Below, piece by piece: positions 1 through 5,740 of a stretch of 8,019 nt of DNA. The notes beneath the pieces are model-generated. The model was given only the letters and a program-made list of their open reading frames with translations, was not told the origin of the DNA and ran no database searches. Position 1 is the stretch's first letter; each line of letters starts with the position of its first letter. Source of the stretch: Pseudomonadota bacterium (GTDB lineage Bacteria; Pseudomonadota; Alphaproteobacteria; UBA9655); assembly GCA_021809225.1 (NCBI GenBank), contig JAKBAL010000084.1, positions 1-8,019 on the forward strand, given 5' to 3'. The translations under genes were made by a program, and so were the position numbers.

Positions 1-295
1 GTGTCATTTGATGTTAAGCTTCCTTTATAAGATGAACTCGCGAAAAACATATAGAATGAGCTGTCCTCAAAGTCAAGAACACGTAGATATTGGCCAGCAA
101 TTCTCGCTCAAGAAATTAAAAAAATATTAAAAAATGAGAAACGAACGAAAGGGTTCCCTACTGGGGGCTGCATTTTAAAGTTTACATTCAAAGGCTATCA
201 AAAACATCCACACAACTTTGGTGTTAATTAGTATAAATGAATGTTATATTGTAATTATAAGTATTTTTACTCTCTTTTTTAGATCATGCTCCTAC
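1..295. other. AT-rich intergenic stretch, no supported gene
   Basis: I see no complete gene here. The plus-strand frame from 55 to 231 is open for 58 codons (it includes the string RRYWPAILAQEIKK) but has no ATG, GTG or TTG start. It is preceded in the same frame by stops at 28-30 and 52-54. A second plus frame is open from the left edge to a stop at 128-130. Neither product is recognisable. The stretch could hold the eroded end of a gene or plain spacer. No tRNA-like fold or terminator other than the one at 296-342 was seen. Confidence 0.5.
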
Positions 296-342
296 AAAAA
301 AACCTGCCGCTTCTTCATTACCCAACACTTGGGTGAGGCAGG
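296..342 (-). terminator. Rho-independent terminator of the prepilin pair
   Basis: Reading the minus strand, CCTGCC (342-337) pairs with GGCAGG (308-303). A second stem, CCCAA with loop GTG and TTGGG (333-321), lies inside. A run of seven T follows (302-296). The structure starts only 4 bases after the stop codon of the second prepilin gene, so it should end that transcript. The uneven internal loop between the two stems makes it less compact than a textbook terminator, but the GC-rich base and T-run are convincing. Confidence 0.85.
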
Positions 343-346
343 GACT

Positions 347-1069
347 CTACTTCAGTCGAACATAATGCTTTAAAAACTGATCCCGGCTTTCCCAGCGAAG
401 GATGTCGTCTGTTTGGCTACTTTCAATGAAAACAAAGTTCTCATCGTAATTTTCTTTCTTATGGGGAGAAGGGGAACCTTCTATAAACTTGCTCCCTTGA
501 CCTTTTCCGACATAGGCACCAATTCCACTTTCTCCATGACTGATGAGAATAAGAGAGACATAATTAGGGTTTCGATCTCCTGTCTGTGGAGAAGCCAAAA
601 CTGCCCCTCCTTCCTCTTTGTTTACGGTAATAAAACCACCTCCTTCATGATGAAGAGCTGTTTCCTTTTTTGTCAGCTCTGGCTCTACTACGTATGTCAT
701 GAGGCGTTTAAATCCATCTCTTGCGAAAATTTCACTGATACCTAGGGATTTAAAAGGAATAATGCCCCTTGCTTTTTGGCCACGACATTGAATTTGGACA
801 AGTCCATAGTTAGAGCCTGTTGCCTGAGGATCGGCAGGACAAGGAAATCTTTTGTTTTTTTCTACATAAGCTGCAATGGCATTAAGCGCGTAGTCTTGAT
901 GGTTGCGTGTCTTGACAGTCGCCGTTCTACTAATATGGGACGTTAAAATAGGCAAGCTTACACCCCCAATGATGCCTAAAATCACAAGAACAATCGCTAA
1001 CTCTAAAAGAGAAAACCCTGCTTCCTGGCATAGGTTAGAGTTGGAAGAAGAGAGCACACGCTGCCTCAT
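347..1069 (-). CDS. Type IV prepilin-like protein (pseudopilin), second of a pair
   Basis: 240-residue prepilin-like protein. The chosen ATG at 1069 gives an 18-residue leader ending in Gly, followed by FSLLELAIVLVILGII. That is the class III signal: cleavage Gly18/Phe19, with Glu at position +5 of the mature chain and a hydrophobic helix. The body has features I recall from proteobacterial type II secretion/type IV prepilin proteins: RFPCPAD (75-80), a second Cys at 95, GIIPFKSLGI (102-111), a HGESGIGAY segment (178-186), and a C-terminal DDILRW (221-226). Cys78 and Cys95 could form a disulfide. Upstream in-frame ATGs exist (1093 and further), but they would put 8 or more extra residues before the leader, deep inside the preceding gene. 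The gene overlaps the upstream prepilin gene by 35 bp, and the Shine-Dalgarno is weak, so translational coupling is likely. It probably works in the inner membrane/periplasm as a minor or pseudopilin. Which machine it serves is unknown. Confidence 0.85.
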   Translation of the reverse strand: MRQRVLSSSNSNLCQEAGFSLLELAIVLVILGIIGGVSLPILTSHISRTATVKTRNHQDYALNAIAAYVEKNKRFPCPADPQATGSNYGLVQIQCRGQKARGIIPFKSLGISEIFARDGFKRLMTYVVEPELTKKETALHHEGGGFITVNKEEGGAVLASPQTGDRNPNYVSLILISHGESGIGAYVGKGQGSKFIEGSPSPHKKENYDENFVFIESSQTDDILRWESRDQFLKHYVRLK

Positions 1070-1718
1070 GATCTTCAATGTTATATGTTCCATCCTCTTT
1101 GATACAAGAATGAGCCTCCATATCGGCTCCATCCATAGCACGAACTTTTCCAGAGGTGGGATGACCATTATCCATTTTTTTGTCTATACTCATGGCCTGA
1201 GTAGGCGTTAGTAATCCTCCATCACCATGATCTCCGTGCTTTTTACCAAGGATAAACCAAAGGCCGCTAAATCCATGGGGGTTGTTCTCAACGGTGAACC
1301 CACCCCCTAAAGAGGATTCAGGAGCCCCTTTCCCAAATTCTCCTACATTTTGCTCTCCTACCGGTCCAGGACTTCCAATGAAGCCTGCTTCTGCAAGATG
1401 AGACCAAAAGGCCAAAGCTTCAGTTCCTGCTGCAAGCCCTGCCCCTTCGACAACACCATTCCCATTTCCATCTCGAAGATTAGGCTTAATTTGTGTTGAG
1501 GCTTTATTAAAATCCCCTGGAAGGGAATCATATTTATCAAGGAAAGCGCTGGTTGCCATTCGAAGCTCGTTGAGCTGGGACATAACGCGTTTAAGACGCG
1601 CACTTTCAATCAGATCCCTACCTTTTAAAATACCCGCCATTAAAAGTCCCATGATGATCAGGACGACAGCCAATTCAATCAAACTAAAACCAGCTTGAGA
1701 TTTTTCTTTTTTATTCAT
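1035..1718 (-). CDS. Type IV prepilin-like protein, first of a pair
   Basis: 227-residue prepilin with a short leader, MNKKEKSQAG, then FSLIELAVVLIIMGLLMAGI. Cleavage by prepilin peptidase is expected at Gly10/Phe11, with Glu at mature position 5. The N-terminal helix runs on to about residue 60 and is followed by DKYDSLPGDF (61-70), a motif common after the first helix of prepilin-type proteins. DGNGNGVVEG (83-92) resembles an Asp/Asn-rich Ca2+-binding loop, as seen in some pseudopilins; this is inference. LTPTQAMSIDKKMDNGHP (170-187) matches a conserved block I recall from the same family. Cys205 and Cys221 near the C-terminus could form the D-region disulfide. A GGGAG Shine-Dalgarno lies 7 bases before the ATG, which supports the start. 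The stop lies inside the next prepilin gene. No pilus motor, secretin or peptidase gene is adjacent, so the partner machinery must be encoded elsewhere. Confidence 0.88.
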   Translation of the reverse strand: MNKKEKSQAGFSLIELAVVLIIMGLLMAGILKGRDLIESARLKRVMSQLNELRMATSAFLDKYDSLPGDFNKASTQIKPNLRDGNGNGVVEGAGLAAGTEALAFWSHLAEAGFIGSPGPVGEQNVGEFGKGAPESSLGGGFTVENNPHGFSGLWFILGKKHGDHGDGGLLTPTQAMSIDKKMDNGHPTSGKVRAMDGADMEAHSCIKEDGTYNIEDHEAACALFFQL

Positions 1719-1724
1719 GCTGTT

Positions 1725-1765
1725 TCTCCCTTTTGGAGATAGTTTGCCTCCTTCTTTTGAGAAGG
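1725..1765 (-). promoter_or_regulatory. Two small hairpins in the prepilin leader, one covering the RBS
   Basis: On the minus strand, CCTTCT (1765-1760), loop CAAA, and AGAAGG (1755-1750) form a 6-bp stem. Just downstream, TCTCC (1739-1735), loop AAAAG, and GGAGA (1729-1725) form a 5-bp stem. The 3' arm of the second stem is the Shine-Dalgarno of the first prepilin gene, so folding would hide it. The 3' arm of the first stem runs into AAGGAGG (1753-1747), a near-perfect Shine-Dalgarno with no start codon at usable distance. No T-run follows either stem, so they are not terminators. A role in translational control is inference; stems this short can occur by chance. Confidence 0.35.
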
Positions 1766-1835
1766 TAAAGTTATTTAATGAATTAGATTACATGAGACTT
1801 ATAAGTTAATTTGATGAAATTTATGTAGATAAGTG

Positions 1836-3167
1836 TTATTGCACCAGCTTTGCTTTTTTAAGAACAGCCTGTTGGCGCGTCTCAAGAGCTGTTGCTGAAA
1901 AATCTTGAATGAGTTCTTCAAAAAGCTTGTGCCAGTTCACGTTCGCTTTTAAATGCATAAAAACAGATCCCAATCCCACAGCCGCACGATCCATAAACAC
2001 AAACTCACGAGGGGGTTTAACTCCTCCTCCGCGTTTGAGTTCATCAAGGACAGCTTTTGCGACTTTCCGTCCCTTAAGACCTGAATGGGTTTCGTCAATG
2101 GGGCGTATTCGATCATCTAGAAGAGGTTCATACAAAAACTGTGCCCAAAGATTTAAGGCTTCTATCAATTCCTTGTTGATGTCTTTAAAGCCCCACGTGC
2201 GATAGGCATGAACGGCCAATTCCTTATCCCCAGTTTGCAAGGCTTTATAAAGATCTAAAACACCTTGAATAAGGGGAGCATTAAAAATACGAATACATCC
2301 AAAATCAAGAAGGTTCAGTTTTCCCTGTGCGCTCCATGAATAATTCCCAAGATGAGGATCCCCATGTAAAATGCCATACCGATAAAGGGGATAATACCAA
2401 ACCTTAAAAAGAGCAGTTGAAACTTCATTTCTTAATGCTTGTGACGCATCAACAAGGGTTAATAATTTCTCTCCTTCCAGCCAAGACATCGTTAAAAGAC
2501 GTGGGGTCGTGAGAGCATCGGTAACTTCTGGAACTTCAGCAAAGGGGAAGACGGAGAGTATTTCTGTGAACAGCTTCATATGTTTGGCCTCGAGAAGATA
2601 ATCCAGTTCTTCTCGCAAACGATCTCCAATCTCGAGCCGAAGATTTTCTGTGTCCAGGGCTCCGTTATATATTTCAAAAGACTTTAAGATGAACTTAAAT
2701 TGGTTTAAATCGGCTTCGACGGCTGAGCCCATTTCAGGGTATTGCAGTTTGCAAGCAAGAAGATGGCCCGTCAGATCGGTAGCTTTATGGACTTGTCCTA
2801 GGGAGGCTGCTGCAGAGGCGTTTTGTTCAAATTCCAGGAAGTTATTTCGCCACTCCGGTCCTAATTCTGTTTGCATGCGCCTTTTGACAAAAGGCCATCC
2901 CATAGGAGGGGCATTGGATTGGAGCTCAAGAAAAGCAGTGGCATATTCTTCCGGCAACATATCAGGAACGGTTGCCAAAATTTGGGCGATTTTCATTAAA
3001 GGTCCCTTGAGATGGCCCAATGTTTCCTTGAGGTCTTCTGCATGCTGAGGTCCATCAATAGAAAAGCCAAGATAGCGGTCGCTAAAAAGACGACCCATAA
3101 GACCGCCCACTGCCGTTGTCACGTTTGTGTATCGTTTAAGGCGACCGGTAAAAGAATCTTCGCTCAT
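1836..3167 (-). CDS. ABC1/AarF/UbiB-family atypical protein kinase-like protein
   Basis: 443-residue protein of the ABC1 (UbiB/COQ8) family. These atypical kinase-like ATPases are linked to ubiquinone biosynthesis and lipid handling at the inner membrane. Visible motifs in order: the family KxGQ motif appears as KIAQ (59-62); LPEEY (71-75); Ala-rich loop SAAASLGQVHKA (118-129) in place of a P-loop; ATP-site lysine in ACKLQYP (Lys140); ExD motif EELD (Glu187, Asp189); catalytic-loop HGDPHLGN (268-275); metal-binding DFG (288-290). PPREFVFMDRAAVGLGSVF near 385-403 is a block I associate with the alphaproteobacterial subfamily. There is no clear C-terminal two-helix membrane anchor of the kind found in E. 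coli UbiB, so this is better called an AarF-like paralogue than strict UbiB. The start overlaps the pyk stop by 4 bp (ATGA) with no strong Shine-Dalgarno, which implies coupled translation. Family assignment is secure; the substrate is not known. Confidence 0.93.
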   Translation of the reverse strand: MSEDSFTGRLKRYTNVTTAVGGLMGRLFSDRYLGFSIDGPQHAEDLKETLGHLKGPLMKIAQILATVPDMLPEEYATAFLELQSNAPPMGWPFVKRRMQTELGPEWRNNFLEFEQNASAAASLGQVHKATDLTGHLLACKLQYPEMGSAVEADLNQFKFILKSFEIYNGALDTENLRLEIGDRLREELDYLLEAKHMKLFTEILSVFPFAEVPEVTDALTTPRLLTMSWLEGEKLLTLVDASQALRNEVSTALFKVWYYPLYRYGILHGDPHLGNYSWSAQGKLNLLDFGCIRIFNAPLIQGVLDLYKALQTGDKELAVHAYRTWGFKDINKELIEALNLWAQFLYEPLLDDRIRPIDETHSGLKGRKVAKAVLDELKRGGGVKPPREFVFMDRAAVGLGSVFMHLKANVNWHKLFEELIQDFSATALETRQQAVLKKAKLVQ

Positions 3168-4594
3168 TGATCTTGTGAGGTTTTGATGCTGGCAATACGA
3201 AGGATGTTAGTTGTTCCTGAAACACGAAAAGGGACCCCCGCAGTTACCACAATCCAGTCATCACTCTGTGCAAATCCTTCTTGCTCAGCCACAAGGCAAG
3301 CATTTCCAACAGCTTCTGAAAAGCTTTCGACCTCCTGACTTTTCACGGAATGAACACCCCAAACAATTGCAAGTTTACGGGCGATTGTTAACTCGGGTGT
3401 AATGGCGAGAATAGGAGCTTCGGGACGTTCTCGTGCCGCTCTGAAAGTGGTGGCTCCCGTGCTTGTGAACGTTACGATGGCGGCGGCTCGGATAGTGTGA
3501 GCCACCTGACGAGCTGCTGCAGTAATTGCGTCCGATGGTGTTGATTCTGGTTCAGGTAAGCTCGCTTCCTGCATTTTACGGTAAAAAGGGTCTTGTTCCA
3601 CTTGAGTGATAATGCGATTCATGATTGTTACGGATTCGAATGGGTGGTCCCCTGAAGCGGACTCTGCCGAGAGCATAACCGCATCGGAGCCATCATAAAT
3701 GGCCGTTGCCACGTCAGAAGCTTCTGCGCGCGTTGGTGTGGGTGACTTAATCATAGACTCTAACATTTGTGTAGCAACCACGACTGGTTTCCCAGCTTTT
3801 CGGCAACATCGGACAATCCGCTTTTGAATAATGGGGACTTCCTCAGGTGCCATTTCAACGCCTAAATCACCACGAGCCACCATAATAGCATCAGATAGAA
3901 GGACAATCTCTTCTAAATGCTCGATTGCGAGGGGCTTTTCTAGTTTAGAAATAATGCCGGCTTGATTACCGATCAGCTCTCTGGCTTCAAGGACATCTTG
4001 AGGACATTGAACAAAGGAAAGAGCGATCCAATCAACCCCAAGCTCAAGACCAAAAATAAGGTCTTTACGGTCTTTAGCAGTCATTGCAGAGATGGGCAAC
4101 GCAACATTTGGAACGTTGAGTCCTTTTCGATCGGACAGAGATCCTGCCGTTATAACCCTTGTTTCAATTCGCTCTCGCGTTATATTTTTTACACGAAGAC
4201 GGATTTTTCCATCATCTAGAAGGAGGTCGGCGTCTTCTTTAAGAGCCATGAAGATTTCAGGATGGGGCAGAAAAACACGGCTATGGTCACCAGAGGCTGC
4301 ATTTTGATCCAGGATAAAGGTCTGTCCTTCTTCTAAGAGAATGCTTTTTTTCTCAAAGGTTCCAATTCGGAGTTTAGGTCCCTGAAGGTCCATCAAAATG
4401 CCAATGGGACGCCCCACTTTTTTTTCAAGGTCTCTAATGATTTGGTAACGTGCTCGGTGATCTTCATGACTTCCATGGGAAAAGTTCAAGCGAAAGACAT
4501 CAACACCCGCTAAAAATAGCTTTTCGATCATTTCGGCTGACGAGCTTGCAGGGCCCAAGGTTGCAATAATTTTGGCACGACGGTGGCGACGCAT
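3164..4594 (-). CDS. pyk: Pyruvate kinase
   Basis: 476-residue pyruvate kinase, the usual bacterial length. It converts phosphoenolpyruvate and ADP to pyruvate and ATP in the last step of glycolysis (cytoplasmic homotetramer). The N-terminal KIIATLGPASSS and FRLNFSHG (34-41, Arg35 and Asn37) bind substrate and metal. DLQGPKLR (69-76) begins the B-domain side. The signature IISKLEKPLAIEHLEEI (214-230) carries catalytic Lys217 and metal ligand Glu219. MVARGDLGVEM (238-248) carries metal ligand Asp243, followed by VVVATQMLESM with Thr275. The C-terminal domain ends in VVTAGVPF...GTTNILRI (449-467). Lys74 occupies the position of Glu117 of the muscle enzyme, the K+-independent signature. A good Shine-Dalgarno, AGGAG, lies 8 bases before the ATG. 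Downstream ubiB-like translation is coupled through a 4-bp overlap. A divergent gapR lies 124 bp upstream, an arrangement I recall from other alphaproteobacteria. Confidence 0.98.
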   Translation of the reverse strand: MRRHRRAKIIATLGPASSSAEMIEKLFLAGVDVFRLNFSHGSHEDHRARYQIIRDLEKKVGRPIGILMDLQGPKLRIGTFEKKSILLEEGQTFILDQNAASGDHSRVFLPHPEIFMALKEDADLLLDDGKIRLRVKNITRERIETRVITAGSLSDRKGLNVPNVALPISAMTAKDRKDLIFGLELGVDWIALSFVQCPQDVLEARELIGNQAGIISKLEKPLAIEHLEEIVLLSDAIMVARGDLGVEMAPEEVPIIQKRIVRCCRKAGKPVVVATQMLESMIKSPTPTRAEASDVATAIYDGSDAVMLSAESASGDHPFESVTIMNRIITQVEQDPFYRKMQEASLPEPESTPSDAITAAARQVAHTIRAAAIVTFTSTGATTFRAARERPEAPILAITPELTIARKLAIVWGVHSVKSQEVESFSEAVGNACLVAEQEGFAQSDDWIVVTAGVPFRVSGTTNILRIASIKTSQDQ

Positions 4595-4602
4595 GATGAT
4601 AA

Positions 4603-4653
4603 CTCCTATGTATTAAGGAGATTATCCTTTCTTTTCAGGGATTCGTAAATCCC
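4603..4653 (-). promoter_or_regulatory. Candidate pyk promoter with palindrome over the -35
   Basis: On the minus strand a -35 TTTACG (4649-4644) is followed by a 17-base spacer and a -10 GATAAT (4626-4621). The predicted start of transcription is near 4613, leaving a leader of about 20 bases that holds the AGGAG Shine-Dalgarno (4607-4603). A perfect inverted repeat, GGGATT-4-AATCCC (4638-4653), covers the -35 element. It has no T-run, so it reads better as an operator than a terminator. Hexamer scores are moderate (4/6 and 5/6), and no regulator can be named. Confidence 0.45.
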
Positions 4654-4656
4654 CAA

Positions 4657-4718
4657 TTGCCAGAATCAGAAAATTCGATTTATAAAAGGGAAATTCAATT
4701 TATACTAAGGAGAATCTC
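4657..4718 (+). promoter_or_regulatory. Candidate gapR promoter, tandem repeat and RBS
   Basis: TTGCCA (4657-4662) and TATAAA (4681-4686), separated by 18 bases, make a good sigma-70-type promoter (5/6 matches in each hexamer). The start of transcription would lie near 4693. The DNA from 4671 to 4710 is a two-unit 20-bp tandem repeat. The units 4671-4690 and 4691-4710 match at 16 of 20 positions, and their first 14 bases, AAATTC(G/A)ATTTATA, match at 13. The second unit also supplies an alternative -10 (TATACT, 4701-4706) and runs into the Shine-Dalgarno AAGGAG, 6 bases before the ATG. Confidence 0.55.
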
Positions 4719-4985
4719 ATGAGCGATGTCGGTGGTGTTTCATCTGCCCAACTTAAATCATTTATCGAGCGTATTGAACGTCTCGAAGAGGAAAAAACAG
4801 CCGTTGGTGAACAAATTCGGGACGTGTTTGCTGAAGCTAAAGGCACAGGCTTTGATGTCAAGATCATCCGCCAAGTCCTTAAAATTCGCAAAATGGAAAC
4901 GAATGAGCGCTTAGAACAAGAGGAACTTTTAGATCTTTATCTCACAGCTCTTGGGATGGGTGTATCTTCAGAGGAAGCAGCTTAA
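4719..4985 (+). CDS. gapR: GapR, nucleoid-associated protein (DUF2312)
   Basis: 88-residue protein matching the small alphaproteobacterial GapR/DUF2312 family. The core runs from QLKSFIERIERLEEEK (11-26), through VFAEAKGTGFDVKIIRQVLKIRK (36-58), to QEELLDLYLTALGM (67-80). The family's Caulobacter member is an essential, AT-preferring protein that clamps overtwisted DNA ahead of replication and transcription machinery and stimulates type II topoisomerases. The long helices with Lys/Arg at 48-58 fit a DNA-encircling coiled-coil dimer/tetramer. Length is typical, with only a short C-terminal tail. The start is supported by AAGGAG 6 bases upstream. The gene stands alone on the plus strand: divergent from pyk, convergent with a secreted orphan, and followed by a terminator hairpin 4 bases after the stop. 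Family assignment is very secure; essentiality here is inferred from the family. Confidence 0.97.
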   Translation: MSDVGGVSSAQLKSFIERIERLEEEKTAVGEQIRDVFAEAKGTGFDVKIIRQVLKIRKMETNERLEQEELLDLYLTALGMGVSSEEAA

Positions 4986-5014
4986 AAAGTGACCCCTTAT
5001 CGGGGTCATCTCTT
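4985..5014. terminator. Bidirectional hairpin terminator between convergent genes
   Basis: TGACCCC (4990-4996), a 5-base loop, and GGGGTCA (5002-5008) form a perfect 7-bp GC-rich stem. On the minus strand it is followed by CTTTTT, a proper T-run that ends the secreted orphan transcript 41 bases after its stop. On the plus strand the tail is TCTCTT, poorer in T, so termination of gapR may be less complete. Confidence 0.8.
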
Positions 5015-5049
5015 AACCAGTCTTTTCTTAAATCTTTGCAAAAAAATGT

Positions 5050-5460
5050 TTAAAGTGAATCAGGAACAGTGCTCGTATCAATACCTAGTTTCTTGAGTTC
5101 TTTCCTGTTTTTTTCAACAACATCCATATATTTATCAATATATTCAATTGGCCATGCACGAAGATTATTACGACAGTAGTCTTCTTTAACTTGCTCTAAG
5201 TCTTCCAAAATCATCTTAAGAGAAGAAGATTCTTCTTTATCTTTTATGGCGCGTTCTAAGCTAATGCTATAGCGGTGAAATCGTCCATCTGTATCATACT
5301 CCTCAAAAGAAGGAAGCTTCTTTCTGGAAGAAGTTTGCGCGAGACTGGACCAGTCGAAATTCTCCACTTCTTCCATAGCGAAAGCGGGTGAAGAGAGTGA
5401 GATTGGTAAAAGGCTTCCTGAAATCAATAAGGCTGCAGATAAGGTTTTAAGATTTAACAT
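5050..5460 (-). CDS. Small secreted protein of unknown function
   Basis: 136-residue protein that I do not recognise. Residues 1-28 form a clear Sec signal peptide: a Lys near the start, a hydrophobic core ALLISGSLLPISL, and an AFA cleavage site before Met29. This predicts a mature exported protein of about 108 residues. The mature part is highly charged and mostly helical: a polar start with DTDGRFHRYS (56-65), a Lys/Glu-rich helix (about 66-95), AWPIEYIDKYMDVVEKN (102-118), and a short tail. It has a single cysteine (Cys96), so no internal disulfide. No lipobox or membrane helix is present in the mature chain. The Shine-Dalgarno is weak (GGAA, 7 bases before the ATG). The gene is monocistronic, with a candidate promoter upstream and a terminator downstream. 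It could be a periplasmic or host-directed protein in an intracellular bacterium; that is speculation. Confidence 0.8.
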   Translation of the reverse strand: MLNLKTLSAALLISGSLLPISLSSPAFAMEEVENFDWSSLAQTSSRKKLPSFEEYDTDGRFHRYSISLERAIKDKEESSSLKMILEDLEQVKEDYCRNNLRAWPIEYIDKYMDVVEKNRKELKKLGIDTSTVPDSL

Positions 5461-5501
5461 TGAACAATTCCATTTAAATACATACCATCTGTATTGATGA
5501 T

Positions 5502-5530
5502 ATTAGAGTAACCTTAATCGTATGATTCAA
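5502..5530 (-). promoter_or_regulatory. Candidate promoter of the small secreted protein gene
   Basis: On the minus strand TTGAAT (5530-5525), a 17-base spacer and TCTAAT (5507-5502) resemble a sigma-70 promoter (4/6 and 5/6). They lie about 40 bases upstream of the ATG at 5460. The surrounding sequence is AT-rich, so chance matches are possible. Confidence 0.4.
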
Positions 5531-5587
5531 TAATTTCAAGCTTTTTAAACCAACTTTTATTGTGAGTTGCCGTCCTCTCTTAAGTAT

Positions 5588-5623
5588 CTGGATTGCTTCG
5601 TCGTTTCACTCCTCGCAATGACG
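5588..5623 (-). repeat. 36-bp dispersed repeat, copy A (reverse orientation)
   Basis: Read on the minus strand it begins CGTCATTGCGAGGAG and ends GACGAAGCAATCCAG. Each unit is partly self-complementary (ATTGC near one end, GCAAT near the other). It forms a large inverted pair with copy B, 12 bases to the right, and a 27-base perfect inverted match with copy C. From memory, repeats with CGTCATTGCGAG...AGCAATCCAG ends are scattered in many bacterial genomes. Confidence 0.85.
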
Positions 5624-5635
5624 ATCCCCCCTAAC

Positions 5636-5670
5636 CGTCATTGCGAGGGCGGTAGCCCGAAGCAATCCAG
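5636..5670 (+). repeat. 36-bp dispersed repeat, copy B (variant core)
   Basis: It shares the outer arms CGTCATTGCGAG and CGAAGCAATCCAG with copies A and C. The core differs, being GGGC-GGTA-GCCC, which adds an internal 4-bp stem, so the unit folds as ATTGC/GCAAT enclosing GGGC/GCCC. It is 35 bases long. The variation confined to the core, with complementary change, suggests that structure is kept. Confidence 0.85.
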
Positions 5671-5684
5671 TCCTTCTTGGTTAA

Positions 5685-5720
5685 GTTCATTAAGAGGAGT
5701 GAAACGACGAAGCAATCCAG
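5685..5720 (+). repeat. 36-bp dispersed repeat, copy C (diverged left arm)
   Basis: Bases 5694-5720 match copy A exactly in inverted orientation. The left arm has drifted (GTTCATTAAG against CGTCATTGCG), so ATTGC no longer pairs with GCAAT within the unit. It can still pair with copy A, giving a long stem that encloses copy B. Confidence 0.8.
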
Positions 5721-5740
5721 AAAATAAATTATTTATTTTC
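5720..5740. repeat. Perfect A/T palindrome next to repeat copy C
   Basis: The 21 bases from G5720 to C5740 are a perfect inverted repeat with a central T: arms AAAATAAAT and ATTTATTTT, closed by an outer G-C pair. It starts on the last base of repeat copy C. It could be a protein-binding site or a weak AU-only hairpin at the end of the upstream minus transcript. It lacks the GC stem of an intrinsic terminator. Confidence 0.6.

Noticed and set aside
413..745. Plus-strand open frame of 110 codons opposite the second prepilin gene
   Set aside because: It lies antisense to a well-supported prepilin gene with conserved motifs, and has no recognisable product.
1070..1168. Upstream extension of the second prepilin to the ATG at 1168
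   Set aside because: It would add 33 residues before an otherwise normal 18-residue prepilin leader and run deep inside the preceding gene.
1750..1765. Hairpin after the AarF-like kinase gene as its terminator
   Set aside because: On the minus strand the stem is followed by AGGCAAAC, not a T-run. It lies about 70 bases past the stop, and fits the prepilin leader better.
2650..3048. Plus-strand open frame of 132 codons opposite the AarF-like kinase
   Set aside because: It is the complement of a strongly conserved coding region; the residues look like an antisense shadow.
5588..5720. CRISPR array
   Set aside because: Only three units in mixed orientation with irregular, very short spacing. 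The units are dispersed palindromic repeats, and no cas gene is present.
5588..5740. Insertion sequence
   Set aside because: There are inverted repeats but no transposase frame between or beside them.
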